Positions 1-8,047 of a DNA stretch of 64,000 bases are shown here, piece by piece. Origin of the DNA: Prevotella sp. (GTDB taxonomy: Bacteria; Bacteroidota; Bacteroidia; Bacteroidales; Bacteroidaceae); the NCBI GenBank assembly GCA_017459445.1, contig JAFUDJ010000032.1, positions 1-64,000 on the forward strand. The letters run 5' to 3'. Position numbers and translations under genes: made by a program. Below the pieces are notes generated by a model. It made no database searches and was not told the origin of the DNA. It saw only the letters and a list, made by a program, of their open reading frames with translations. The stretch's first letter is position 1. Each line of letters begins with the position of its first letter.

Positions 1-396
1 CTGCTGGGCTGGAGTTCGGCACTGCTGATGATGGAAATCAACCCCAACCGCGCCACTGAAATCATGGCCCGCGGCTACCGCTACGGCGAGAACCGCCTCG
101 TGGTGGGTGCCCACTGGCAGAGCGACACCGACGCCGCCCGTCTGGCAGCCTCAGTGGCCTACGCCCGTCTGCACACCAGCGAGCGATTCCTGGAGCAGAT
201 GAAGAAGGCGCGCGAAGAGTATAAGACCCTGAAAGGCGACCCCACAGCCGTCCGCTCGGCACAGGTCGTGGAGCATCCCGCCGCCACCCGCGCCTACACC
301 CTGCAAGGCACACCCGCCACGGCCAGCACTCGCGGCATCGTCATCGAGGGCAACACAAAGTATGGGCATGAAAACGAAATGTACAATGTGAGTTGA
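1..396 (+). CDS. Class A acid phosphatase (PAP2 superfamily), C-terminal part, tail replaced by prophage sequence
   Basis: The frame is open from base 1, so the gene begins before the window. The segment RLVVGAHWQSDTDAAR matches the last active-site motif of class A nonspecific acid phosphatases (G-x-HWQSDxDAGR), periplasmic enzymes that release phosphate from monoesters. Host codons run to AAG (358-360). From 361 the reading continues into the left end of the Mu-like prophage, which supplies the tail YGHENEMYNVS and the stop. Joining base 360 to 40134 restores a short basic ending, K-VMRK-stop, which is typical of Bacteroidales secreted proteins. The catalytic part that is visible is intact, so the enzyme may still work. 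The family call is firm; the amount missing upstream is unknown. Confidence 0.85.
   Translation: MLGWSSALLMMEINPNRATEIMARGYRYGENRLVVGAHWQSDTDAARLAASVAYARLHTSERFLEQMKKAREEYKTLKGDPTAVRSAQVVEHPAATRAYTLQGTPATASTRGIVIEGNTKYGHENEMYNVS
357..360. repeat. Left copy of 4-bp target-site duplication (AAAG)
   Basis: AAAG here is repeated at 40130-40133 directly beyond the right end. Extended to five bases the copies are CAAAG and AAAAG, so a 5-bp duplication with one later mutation is also possible; Mu itself makes 5 bp. Confidence 0.75.
361..385 (+). other. Prophage left end with terminal transposase-binding site L1
   Basis: Ten terminal bases are followed by AAAACGAAATGTACA (371-385). The same 15-mer, with G for A at one position, occurs inverted at the right end at the same 10-bp distance from the tip. 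Mu has A-protein sites at both ends, so this is read as the outermost site. Binding is inferred, not shown. Confidence 0.75.
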
Positions 397-464
397 GAGG
401 TCAGAAGGTCGGAAAGGCCGATAAATACAGGGGGGGTGAGGGATTGAGGGTCGAGACAGCGAGG

Positions 465-479
465 AAAACGAAATGTACA
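465..479 (+). other. Internal left transposase-binding site L2
   Basis: An exact copy of AAAACGAAATGTACA lies 94 bp inside L1. In Mu the L1-L2 gap is also much longer than the R1-R2 gap. A shorter inverted copy, TGTACATTTCG (893-903), could be a third site. The 12-mer GAGGGTCGAGAC accompanies both inner copies (446-457 and 868-879). Confidence 0.65.
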
Positions 480-1135
480 ATTACTTGAATTTGCTTGAAT
501 TCAGCTTGAATTTTGAGCCTGATGCCGTTAAATGGTGTTTAAGGCAGGTTGAATAGTGGTTGAAGTTGCTTGAAGATGTAGGCGGCTGCATGGACGTGAA
601 TGTGCGTCTGTGTGGCCGCTTTTCTGTGTGTGCTGGTGAGTAGGGCAGGGGAGAGGTTGGAAGGGCGCAGAAAGGCCGTCTGTAGCCGTTTTTAGGGAGA
701 TTCCCGCTGTTTTAGGTAAGCAGTGCGCGTTGTTTTAGGTAGGCAACTGGGTGGTCGCGGGAAAACCGCTCTCCACACTGAACGCATGAGCGTTTAATGG
801 GTGTTAAATCGTAGTTAGCGAGGTGTTAAATGGCAGGGTGGGGGAGAGGTCAGATCTTGTCGCTTCTGAGGGTCGAGACGGCTGTGTGTTTTTGTACATT
901 TCGACCCATTTTTTGCCTTTGGGTATAGTGTTGGGTATAGTCTTGGGTGTAGTTTTGAAGCATGAATAGACCCCTTTAATGCCAAAATCGGGGCCGAAAA
1001 GTGGCTTTTTGAGCGAGTAAACACCCCTTTAATTCCATTAAATGACAGGTTGAGGACGTGGCTCAGAAGCCTGTAATTAGGGCGTTTTTCGTCCGTTTGG
1101 CCTTGAAAAACGTGCGTAAAAAAGTTGTGATACCC
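480..1135. repeat. Prophage left-end non-coding region rich in short repeats
   Basis: No convincing gene is seen. The region holds clusters of short direct repeats: three CTTGAATT units near 483-514, GGTTGAAG variants to about 575, two GTTTTAGGTA units near 708 and 732, and three TTGGGTATAGT-type units near 919-955. It also has several TTTAAT...TTAAATG motifs. A GC hairpin with AACCGCTCTCCACACTGA (764-781) recurs at 5001 and 26724. In Mu the region between the left end and the early promoter holds accessory binding sites, so these may be sites for transposase, repressor or a host DNA-bending protein. That role is inferred. Confidence 0.55.
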
Positions 1136-1609
1136 CTAATTGTGTGTAATGAGGGTCTTACGAATGCTATCAATGTCACCACTCGTTAGGGTATGGTTGC
1201 ACTTACCCCTTACATTCTCAATCTTGCAGAATCTTATAGCTGTTTCTACGTCAGGCGCTGTCGGTCTGTATTCCTTTAGCGTTTCCTGCGCATTTGCGTA
1301 TTGTTGCTCTTGCTTTTTTGTATGGTATCCAGGTTGCATTATTTTTTCATAAGAAGAGAGATAGTAAAGAACAGCCCATATTCGGTTTTGTCTTTTTCGC
1401 CTCTCGTCCCTAACTTGTAGTTTTTTTCGCTTTTTCTCATACTGGGTGAGAAATTGCTCTCTTTCAGCCTCTGACTTAAATGTTGGTGGTGTTATATTCA
1501 TAACTATGGTCTTGCTACCACTAATTCCTTCCCCTCCCCTTCTTTTAAATTTATTAAGTACAGAATATGCTATCCAAAAAACTATGGCAAACGTTATTAG
1601 TGTTATCAT
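1136..1609 (-). CDS. Unrecognised membrane-anchored phage protein downstream of repressor
   Basis: The start at 1609 (MITLITF) is chosen because it puts a transmembrane helix at residues 2-18, followed by a basic stop-transfer patch (KFKRRGG). A start 60 bases upstream is also open but would run into the repressor. The rest is soluble, with a charged helical stretch at about residues 45-85. It lies 25 bp downstream of the repressor on the same strand and is probably lysogenically expressed with it. Such genes often encode superinfection exclusion or lysogenic conversion functions, but no family was recognised. Confidence 0.6.
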   Translation of the reverse strand: MITLITFAIVFWIAYSVLNKFKRRGGEGISGSKTIVMNITPPTFKSEAEREQFLTQYEKKRKKLQVRDERRKRQNRIWAVLYYLSSYEKIMQPGYHTKKQEQQYANAQETLKEYRPTAPDVETAIRFCKIENVRGKCNHTLTSGDIDSIRKTLITHN

Positions 1610-1634
1610 GCTTTCTTTCCTATGCGTATTATGT

Positions 1635-2012
1635 TTATGCGGTTTTGGCAGTATGGGAATCGTGGGCATTTGATGCAGACTGCCCCCTATCCTCTAACTG
1701 TGCGCGCAGTTGGCCAATTTCTTCTGCTTGTTTTCTGATAGTATCTACTAACTGGAGAATAGTGTCGGGTGTTTCTTCTCTTGACTTTGGCACATTTGCC
1801 AACATTTCTCCCCTACCCGTTAACAACCAATCTGCAGATAACTCTGGATATGAGCATAGAATTTTTTCAATACTTTCGGCAGCCATGTCTTTTCCACTCT
1901 TTTTAGCCTTACCTAAAAGACCTACAGAGAGACCAGCTTTGACAGTCATTTGATTGTCGTTTATGCCCTGTCGCTCCATGAAAACTTGCAATCTTTCAAT
2001 AAATTTACCCAT
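1635..2012 (-). CDS. XRE/CI-type lysogeny repressor
   Basis: The 125-residue protein has a helix-turn-helix at about residues 8-45 and the motif ADWLLTGRGEML (61-72), typical of Bacteroidetes phage XRE repressors. A coiled coil (about 85-110) suits dimerisation. It lacks the C-terminal S24 peptidase of LexA-like repressors, so it may be removed by proteolysis of another kind or by a changed oligomeric state. It is divergent from the early operon, with candidate operators between them. It should keep transposase expression off in the lysogen. Confidence 0.75.
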   Translation of the reverse strand: MGKFIERLQVFMERQGINDNQMTVKAGLSVGLLGKAKKSGKDMAAESIEKILCSYPELSADWLLTGRGEMLANVPKSREETPDTILQLVDTIRKQAEEIGQLRAQLEDRGQSASNAHDSHTAKTA

Positions 2013-2037
2013 AACATTGAAAAAAGTCTATAAAATA

Positions 2038-2129
2038 TTTGGCAGTATTGAAATAATTCAATATCTTTGCAGCGTTGTTAATGATAACAGCGCGGCAAAG
2101 ATACGAAAAAAAGCCGAGAAAAGAGCAAG
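2038..2129. promoter_or_regulatory. Divergent early/repressor promoters with candidate operators
   Basis: Plus strand: TTTG (2038-2041), 20 bases, TATCTTTG (2062-2069), a full Bacteroidetes promoter for the early operon. Minus strand: TATCTTTG reading left from 2103 to 2096, for the repressor, with a weak upstream element CTTG at 2129-2126. Two palindromes overlap this layout: TTGAA-ATAA-TTCAA (2048-2061) between the early promoter boxes, and TGTTA-ATGA-TAACA near 2076-2089 between the two promoters. The second is a good repressor-operator candidate. Confidence 0.7.
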
Positions 2130-2162
2130 AAAACATAAGTTTAACATAAAAGTAAAAGGACA

Positions 2163-2570
2163 ATGACACAGAAAGAGTTTGAACAGTGCACAGGCTTACA
2201 GGTCAGTGCTGAGTATTTTGAAGAGATTCACAAGGCTTACATGGAGGCTGGTGACTATGTGGATAAGGATACGTTCTGCGAGGAGTGGAAGAAGAATCCC
2301 GAAAACCGAATTGTTCAGGGGATGCACAACACCATCCGCGTGATGAACGTCAAGCTGGATGTTGCCACTGAGCGCATCAAGGAGCAAGAGCAGCTTGAAA
2401 GTGGCTTGGTGGACTTCCTGTTGGAACGCGCTCAGAAGTTCGGTGACGAAGAGCTGCTGATTAAGGCCATTGAATTGGTGGGTCATGCGGAGGTGATACG
2501 CAGGAAGCTGGTCGCAGACATGCCCCTCTGGGAGCGCGACCGCGAGTACATTAAAAAGAACCTGAAATAA
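2163..2570 (+). CDS. Early phage protein of unknown function
   Basis: This is the first gene of the early operon, about 90 nt downstream of the promoter. The 135-residue product is highly charged and mostly helical, with a likely coiled coil at about residues 60-110 and a C-terminal motif LWERDREYIKK. No catalytic motif is visible. Its place before the transposase is where Mu keeps ner, but it does not look like Ner. The 29-bp segment after its stop (2574-2602) recurs upstream of the tail chaperone gene. Confidence 0.7.
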   Translation: MTQKEFEQCTGLQVSAEYFEEIHKAYMEAGDYVDKDTFCEEWKKNPENRIVQGMHNTIRVMNVKLDVATERIKEQEQLESGLVDFLLERAQKFGDEELLIKAIELVGHAEVIRRKLVADMPLWERDREYIKKNLK

Positions 2571-2573
2571 AAA

Positions 2574-2602
2574 GCTGCCGTGCTACAGCAGCATACGGAA
2601 CA
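2574..2602 (+). repeat. Dispersed phage hairpin repeat, copy 1
   Basis: The 29-bp segment starting GCTGCCGTGCTACAG matches 26 of 29 bases at 26751-26779. Both form a small hairpin around a GCT loop and both sit about 35-45 bp before a gene start. The function is unknown. Confidence 0.6.
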
Positions 2603-2637
2603 GACAATAATAATAACCATATTAAAATAAAAGGACA

Positions 2638-3009
2638 ATGAAAGCTAAGAGATTTATCGACGTTACCACTGAGGTACGCAAGGAGTTAAAGAAGATTTTC
2701 AAGTGCTCGAGCATGAACGTGTGGCGAGCCTTAAACTTCGAGGGTCAGAGTGACGAGTGCAAGCGCATCCGCGTGGCGGCCTTGCAGAAAGGCGGCCTGA
2801 TTATGAGCGTAGGGCTTGCCTGTGAGACCTACCACTGCGAGACGGACGGCTGTATGCGCCAGTATTTCGACAACGGTGCAGTTCTGGAGGCCAACAAGCG
2901 GACGTGTTCCGTTGACATCTACGACCGTCACGGTGTGAAGCGCAAGCACAAGGATGGCGTGTTCATCAGTGAGCTGGAGGAGCTTGGTGCGTTTGCACAG
3001 TCATTATAA
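2638..3009 (+). CDS. Early phage protein, possible DNA-binding regulator
   Basis: The 123-residue product has an N-terminal segment (about residues 12-50) in which MNVWRALNFEG is followed by KRIRVAALQKGG. This resembles a small winged or helix-turn-helix region found before transposase genes in Bacteroidetes Mu-like phages. The C-terminal half has three cysteines. It is 12 bp upstream of the transposase gene. By position it could play a Ner/Cro-like role in damping repressor transcription, but this is inferred from place and weak similarity. Confidence 0.55.
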   Translation: MKAKRFIDVTTEVRKELKKIFKCSSMNVWRALNFEGQSDECKRIRVAALQKGGLIMSVGLACETYHCETDGCMRQYFDNGAVLEANKRTCSVDIYDRHGVKRKHKDGVFISELEELGAFAQSL

Positions 3010-3021
3010 GGAGGGCTGGCT

Positions 3022-5034
3022 ATGGAGATACGAGGTAATTTAGCATGTGTCAGCTACGACGAGCTGGTGACTGGCGGCATCATTTCAAAGTCCAACCTCG
3101 CCTATTATGTGCGAGAGGGCAAGGTGCATCAGCTCCAACGCGCTTGTAACGGCACTGTTGCTTTGTACTCGGTGGAGAGCCTTCCGATGAAGTACAGGGC
3201 AGAGGTTTACAGGCGTTATCCCGACTTGGTGGAGAAGGCCGAGAGCAAGCCCTTTGTTGAAGCGATAGAGCCTGACGGTGTGGCAATGCAATGGTTTGCC
3301 GACTATGTGCTGAGTGATGGCCGCCACCTGACTACCGCGAAGCAGAGCGAGTATGCCAACAACTGTGCGATACTGAACGCCTTTCGTGTGGTGATAGACC
3401 GTGCGAACAGTCACAGGATGCGCCAGTCGAAGCCTCGCCTGAAGCTGTGTGACTTCTGGCGACAGGCAGCTCAGGCACTTCCCCGCTTGGCCGACCGCTG
3501 GCCTAACTCACTGCCTCAGAACGCCCGCCGACTTCACCAGAAGTTCAACGAGTACCAGGCACAAGGGTATGTGTGCTTTATCTCTAAGAAGTGGCAGAAC
3601 AAGAACGCCGCGAAGGTGATGACCGATGAGCAAGAGACCGTTATGGCCGCATTGCTTGCGCACCATAATAACCTTGACAATGTGATGATAGCTGAATACT
3701 ATAACCATGCCGCACGTTCACAGGGCTGGCAGGAGATAACTGCCAGCACAGCGGCTGTGTGGCGGAGCAAGCTTGACCTTGTTACGTCGGCTGGCCGACG
3801 TGGAGCTACCAACTTCCGCAACGAGAAGACCATGCAGGTGAAGCGTAGCCGCCCGACGGCAGCGTTCCTGATGTGGAGCCTTGACGGTTGGGATGCTGAG
3901 CTGCTGTATCAGCAGACCGTCGAGGACAGGAACGGTCACAAGGTGACCACTTACCACAACCGCCTGACGGTTGAAGTCGTTCTCGATCCATGCTGCGACT
4001 ATCCTATAGGCTATGCCATCGGCACACATGAGACGCCAGAGCTGATTACTGCCGCCCTTCGTGACGCTGCCCGTCACAGTCAGGAACTGACGGGTCAGAT
4101 GCTGAGAGCTTACCAACTTCAATATGACCATTACGCGCTGAAGGCCATGACCCCGATATACGAGGCCATCGGTAAGCTTCAGACCCCTGCGAAGGTGAAG
4201 AACGCGAAGGCGAAGCCCGTGGAGCGTTATTTCCGTTCACTAAATGACGGATATTGTAAGCGTTGCAACAACTGGAGTGGCTACGGCATTACCAGCGACC
4301 CGAAGAAACAGCCTAACAGCGAGGCACTGAACCTGCTGCGCCACTCGTTCCCCGATGAGGCAGGTGTACGCCGCCAGATAGAGGCCATCATTGCTGCCGA
4401 GCGTAAGAAGAAACACGCTCAGATGATGGAGCTGTACGGCAAGCTGTCAGCCGACAAGGTGCTACCCTTGAGCCGTGAGAACTACCTGTTGACCTTTGGC
4501 AATATGACAGGCTATACTAACGCTTTGACGGGCAGCGGCCTCCACCCGACACTTTTAGGTGTGAAGCGCGACTATGACTGCTTCGACATCAGTTTCCGCG
4601 AACATGCTGGCGAGAAGTGGAGTGTGATGTATGACCCCGACGATACAAAGACCGTCCTCGCCGTCAACCAGAGCGGAACCTTGCGCTACATGCTCGAAGA
4701 GAAGTATGTGCAGCCTATGGCACTTGCCGACCGCAAGGAAGGGGACGCACAGCAGCTGGAGCGCGTGAGGAACTTCGACAAGCAGCTGGAGGAGTATGTA
4801 ACCGACCGATTGGCAGGTTATGGCCGCACATTGGAGCAACTGGCCGAGCGTAACCCCGAACTGGACGTGCTACACCGTTTCTGCCTGTTAGACAGCCGTG
4901 GCCAGCACAAGCTGCCGAAAGCACAGGCACGTTTGACGAGCAAGCAGATAGAGGCTTTGGAGGTGCAGACTGTTGACGTGCCTCTGTGCGGTCGCGGTGA
5001 AACCGCTCCCCACTCTGATTATTCGATATTCTAA
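3022..5034 (+). CDS. MuA-like DDE transposase
   Basis: This 670-residue protein is close in length to MuA (663). The N-terminal part (about 8-70) looks like a winged-helix site-binding domain. The catalytic core carries a plausible DDE triad: D288 in WSLDGWDAEL, D369 in QLQYDHYA and E401 in KPVERYF, with the NAKAKPVE motif usual in this family. The C-terminal region (about 560-650) would contact the B ATPase. It should cut and join the phage ends for integration and replicative transposition. It is followed 21 bp later by the B gene. The codons of the last residues contain the AACCGCTCCCCACTCTGA repeat (5001-5018). Confidence 0.92.
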   Translation: MEIRGNLACVSYDELVTGGIISKSNLAYYVREGKVHQLQRACNGTVALYSVESLPMKYRAEVYRRYPDLVEKAESKPFVEAIEPDGVAMQWFADYVLSDGRHLTTAKQSEYANNCAILNAFRVVIDRANSHRMRQSKPRLKLCDFWRQAAQALPRLADRWPNSLPQNARRLHQKFNEYQAQGYVCFISKKWQNKNAAKVMTDEQETVMAALLAHHNNLDNVMIAEYYNHAARSQGWQEITASTAAVWRSKLDLVTSAGRRGATNFRNEKTMQVKRSRPTAAFLMWSLDGWDAELLYQQTVEDRNGHKVTTYHNRLTVEVVLDPCCDYPIGYAIGTHETPELITAALRDAARHSQELTGQMLRAYQLQYDHYALKAMTPIYEAIGKLQTPAKVKNAKAKPVERYFRSLNDGYCKRCNNWSGYGITSDPKKQPNSEALNLLRHSFPDEAGVRRQIEAIIAAERKKKHAQMMELYGKLSADKVLPLSRENYLLTFGNMTGYTNALTGSGLHPTLLGVKRDYDCFDISFREHAGEKWSVMYDPDDTKTVLAVNQSGTLRYMLEEKYVQPMALADRKEGDAQQLERVRNFDKQLEEYVTDRLAGYGRTLEQLAERNPELDVLHRFCLLDSRGQHKLPKAQARLTSKQIEALEVQTVDVPLCGRGETAPHSDYSIF

Positions 5035-5055
5035 CCCATAAAACGTAAAAGGACT

Positions 5056-5904
5056 ATGACACAAGACGAGAAGAGGCTGATTGCAGAGAGCCTTAAAAAC
5101 TACTGCACACAGAAGGGGTCGCAGAACAAGGCGGCCAAGAGTTTGAACGTCAGCAGCGCGACGGTTAGCAAGGTGCTTGCTGGCGAATGGGACACCATCA
5201 GCGACGATATGTGGCGTGGCATTGCCGCGAGGACAGGCCACGATACGACACAGTGGCAGGTTGTTCGCACGAGTGCCTACGACCGCATGACGTTTCTGTT
5301 GGAGAATGCGCAACAGGAGAGCCTCGTGGTGGGTGTGACGGGCTTTGCTGGCTGTGGCAAGACCGAGGCCATCAAGACCTACGCGCAGACGCACAAGGGC
5401 GTTTATCACTTGTGCTGCTCTGAATACTGGACTATGCGCACGTTCATTCAGAAGCTCCAACAGAGCCTCGGCATGGGTCTGTGTGGCGGCACAACGAGCG
5501 ACCAGATGGACGCGATAGTCGAAGCCCTTCAAGGAGCCGACACGCCGCTGATAGTGCTTGACGAGGCCGACAAGCTGAAAGACCCCGTGCTGTACTTTTT
5601 CATCAGCCTTTACAACCAGTTAGAGGGTCAGTGCGGCATCATGCTGTGTGCCACCGACTATTTGCAGAAGCGTGTGGAGCGTGGCCTTCGCTTTGGTCGC
5701 AAGGGCTATGAGGAGATACACAGCCGCCTCGGTCGCCGCTTCATCAAGTTGGACGTAATCAACGAGGCCGACATTGCCGCCGTGTGCAAGGCTAACGGCG
5801 TTTCTGACAGTGACACTATACGTCGTATCATTGCCGACGCAGACAGCGATTTACGGCGCGTTAAGAGGGCTGTGTGGGCAGCTAAGAAAGGAGGCAAGGC
5901 ATGA
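5056..5904 (+). CDS. MuB-like AAA+ ATPase, transposition target selector
   Basis: The 282-residue protein has an N-terminal helix-turn-helix (about 18-45, NKAAKSLNVSSATVSKVLAG), a Walker A GFAGCGKT (96-103), a Walker B LIVLDEAD with D169 and E170, and a small C-terminal helical domain. This is the MuB layout: DNA binding plus an AAA+ ATPase that forms filaments on target DNA, activates the transposase and gives target immunity. It overlaps the next gene by 4 bp (ATGA), so the two are probably translationally coupled. Confidence 0.9.
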   Translation: MTQDEKRLIAESLKNYCTQKGSQNKAAKSLNVSSATVSKVLAGEWDTISDDMWRGIAARTGHDTTQWQVVRTSAYDRMTFLLENAQQESLVVGVTGFAGCGKTEAIKTYAQTHKGVYHLCCSEYWTMRTFIQKLQQSLGMGLCGGTTSDQMDAIVEALQGADTPLIVLDEADKLKDPVLYFFISLYNQLEGQCGIMLCATDYLQKRVERGLRFGRKGYEEIHSRLGRRFIKLDVINEADIAAVCKANGVSDSDTIRRIIADADSDLRRVKRAVWAAKKGGKA

Positions 5905-6344
5905 GAACCTACAGGCTTATGATGTCGCAGGTCTTTCCCTGTACGCACAACCGTTCAGGAGAAAGCACTGGCTTCCCGAAGAAACTGAAGGAGGGTAAGA
6001 AGCGTCACACCATACGCGGCAACGCTGAATGGTGGGAACAGGTGGCCGCCGAGATAAACGCTGGGGAGGCCGTGCTGTCGGTTCGCGTGTGGGAAGGTAG
6101 GCCATACCGTAGCAAGCAGCTGGAGATAATGCAGGTTACGAAGCTGGGAACACAGCGCATCAGCATGTCGTGCGATATCGTGTTTCCTCTGCCAACGCCC
6201 TGCATTGACGGACGTGATGCCGATATCTATACGGTGGCGGCAAACGACGGTCTTGACCTGCCAGACTTTTTGGACTGGTTTTTCCCTCATGGCAGCGGAA
6301 TGTATAATGGTGTAGTGTTGCATTTCACGGATTTCAGATACTAA
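5901..6344 (+). CDS. Early phage protein with ASCH/PUA-like HTIR motif
   Basis: The start overlaps the stop of the B gene. In the 147-residue product, a FPKKLKEGKKRHTIR stretch (about 25-39) resembles the HTIR signature of ASCH/PUA-like phage proteins, followed by a beta-rich segment with VSVRVWEGRPYRSKQ-type residues. ASCH domains are thought to bind RNA or modified nucleotides. The call is made from the motif only. It belongs to the tight early cluster. Confidence 0.5.
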   Translation: MRTYRLMMSQVFPCTHNRSGESTGFPKKLKEGKKRHTIRGNAEWWEQVAAEINAGEAVLSVRVWEGRPYRSKQLEIMQVTKLGTQRISMSCDIVFPLPTPCIDGRDADIYTVAANDGLDLPDFLDWFFPHGSGMYNGVVLHFTDFRY

Positions 6345-6347
6345 GCT

Positions 6348-6596
6348 ATGGATATAAAGAACTACAGCAGAAAGCACCGTTTCACGGTGGGCATGAAGGT
6401 CGCCGACGCAGGCAGTGCAATGGAGGAATGGCTGCACAGGAAAGCCCCGTGCGACATGACCGTGCGCCGTGCCAAGACGAAGGGCTGGGTATGCTTCATT
6501 GTGGACGCAGTTCCTGAGAAGGAGCCAGGGGGCATCTACTGGCTGAGCTGGCTGGTGCAGCACTACGAATGTAAAACCGATATAAAGGAACTCTAA
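6348..6596 (+). CDS. Small early phage protein, unknown
   Basis: The gene starts 3 bp after its upstream neighbour and ends 6 bp before the RecA-like ATPase gene, so it is clearly in the same operon. The 82-residue product contains aromatic segments (GGIYWLSWLVQHYE) and no recognised motif. Codon choice matches its neighbours, which supports a real gene. Confidence 0.6.
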   Translation: MDIKNYSRKHRFTVGMKVADAGSAMEEWLHRKAPCDMTVRRAKTKGWVCFIVDAVPEKEPGGIYWLSWLVQHYECKTDIKEL

Positions 6597-6602
6597 AAAA
6601 CG

Positions 6603-7244
6603 ATGGGAAGGGCTATCAGTAATAAGAACGTGTTGGAGGCTCGTTTCGAGGTTGCCGAGTTTGACGGTGCATGGCTCAGAAGCTTTGGCCGTCCAGAGCT
6701 GCGTGGCTCATGGATAGTATATGGCGGCTCAGGCAGTGGCAAGACCACTTTTCTGCTGATGCTGGCCAAGTACCTGACACGTTTCGGGCGTGTGGCGTAT
6801 GACAGTCTGGAGCAGGGCTTGTCGCTTTCGCTGCAAAGGGCTTGGGAGCGTGTCGATATGGCCGAGGCAGGCACAGGCATCATCCTCCTCAACAAGGAGG
6901 GCATCAAGGAGCTTCGCACCCGTCTGAAGAAAAAGAACAGCCCCACCATCATCGTGATAGACAGCCTCCACTACCTGCGCCGCTTCTACGATGCGGACTA
7001 CCAAAGCTTCTGTGAGGAGTTTCCCGAAAAACTCTTTATCTGGGTAAGCCACGAAAAGGCTGGCCAGCCCAAGGGCGCAATGGCTCAGAACGTGCGCTAC
7101 GACTCAGACATCAAAATCAGGGTTGAGGGCTACAAGGCATTTGTGACCACCCGCTATGAAGTACCAGAGCGTCAGGAGGGCGGTGCTGACTTCGTGATAT
7201 GGGAGCAGGGCGCACGGGAGTACTGGGCAAACATGAACAAATAA
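6603..7244 (+). CDS. RecA/RadA-like P-loop ATPase of early operon
   Basis: The 213-residue protein carries Walker A GGSGSGKTT (about 41-49), a Walker B-like TIIVIDSLHYL segment (about 114-124) and a sensor-like IWVSHEKAG (about 147-155). This is the single-domain RecA-type fold seen in many phage genomes as a replication or recombination helper. It is distinct from the B ATPase and has no helix-turn-helix. A role in recombination, repair of transposition products or helicase loading is possible but not decided by sequence. Confidence 0.65.
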   Translation: MGRAISNKNVLEARFEVAEFDGAWLRSFGRPELRGSWIVYGGSGSGKTTFLLMLAKYLTRFGRVAYDSLEQGLSLSLQRAWERVDMAEAGTGIILLNKEGIKELRTRLKKKNSPTIIVIDSLHYLRRFYDADYQSFCEEFPEKLFIWVSHEKAGQPKGAMAQNVRYDSDIKIRVEGYKAFVTTRYEVPERQEGGADFVIWEQGAREYWANMNK

Positions 7245-7255
7245 TAACGGAACTT

Positions 7256-7429
7256 ATGAAGTACACGATTGAGAATGAAATTTACGCACATCTGGAATCG
7301 ATTATCGAGGATGCAGATAGAATGACATCAGGCAACTTTATGCACAATAGGGCAGCTATTAAACTGTCTGCCAAGATTGTAATAAACAGATTGCTCAAGA
7401 TTGGAATAAAAAGGGAGGAAGACAAATGA
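7256..7429 (+). CDS. Small helical early protein, unknown
   Basis: The 57-residue reading frame starts at ATG 7256, 12 bp after the ATPase gene. An upstream start inside the ATPase gene is open but unlikely. The product is helical with a basic end. It overlaps the next gene by ATGA, which supports translation. Confidence 0.5.
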   Translation: MKYTIENEIYAHLESIIEDADRMTSGNFMHNRAAIKLSAKIVINRLLKIGIKREEDK

Positions 7430-7683
7430 AAGAGTCCACAAAACAACTTGAACTATTTGGAATGTCCGTAGATGAGAACTATTTCACGTCTATGCTATGG
7501 GGAACTTTAACGTTTTTCCCCTCAAAAACCAACAGATGGACTGACACTTGCCGCCATTGCCTATTGTGGAATAATGTAGAGGGGAAGTGTTCAGAACTGC
7601 CACTGACCGCAAGATGCGCAAGCTACGAGCGTAAGGATGGAAGAGAAGGTTATTTTGCAATACATCAAATGCCAAGAGTATGA
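7426..7683 (+). CDS. Small cysteine-containing early protein, unknown
   Basis: The 85-residue product has a CRHCLLW motif and two more cysteines (GKCSEL, ARCASY), spaced as in small zinc-binding knuckles. It overlaps both neighbours by 4 bp, so the cluster 7256-8024 is translationally coupled. A zinc-bound protein-interaction role is plausible; no named family was recognised. Confidence 0.55.
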   Translation: MKESTKQLELFGMSVDENYFTSMLWGTLTFFPSKTNRWTDTCRHCLLWNNVEGKCSELPLTARCASYERKDGREGYFAIHQMPRV

Positions 7684-8024
7684 AGGTATATATCAGTGGA
7701 AAGATTGGCGAGGAGGTGCTTAGTGAGTCCACTCGCGAGAAGTTTGCAAGGGCAGAGGCTGAACTGCGGAGCTGGGACTTTGACGTGTTCAATCCCACGA
7801 CGAGCGGTCTGGGCAAGCTGGCCGAGGAACGTGCCAGGCAGAACGGCACGGACTTCTACACGGAAATTATGAAGCTTGACCTTGAGGAGCTGGCGAAATG
7901 TGATGCTATCTACATGCTGAACGACTGGACAGACGGCCCTGGTGCAAGAAAGGAACTTGACTTTGCCCGTGAGCATAATATCTCTGTATGGTGCGAGAAC
8001 GATTCAGACAAGATTATTGATTGA
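7680..8024 (+). CDS. DUF4406 protein (nucleoside 2-deoxyribosyltransferase-like fold)
   Basis: The 114-residue product begins MKVYISGKI and contains YMLNDWTDGPGARKELDFA, the two hallmark blocks of DUF4406, a Rossmann-like family related to nucleoside deoxyribosyltransferases. Phages often carry it in early clusters. A role in nucleotide handling or base metabolism is inferred from the fold. Catalysis has not been shown for most members. Confidence 0.75.
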   Translation: MKVYISGKIGEEVLSESTREKFARAEAELRSWDFDVFNPTTSGLGKLAEERARQNGTDFYTEIMKLDLEELAKCDAIYMLNDWTDGPGARKELDFAREHNISVWCENDSDKIID

Positions 8025-8047
8025 TACAGAACTAAATTTTGAGTGAT

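Noticed and set aside
815..1024. Minus-strand 69-residue ORF in the left end
   Set aside because: It lies over short direct repeats, has low-complexity basic composition and no promoter or neighbour coupling.
1954..2166. Plus-strand 70-residue ORF across the early promoter
   Set aside because: It spans the promoter and operator palindromes and begins inside the repressor gene.
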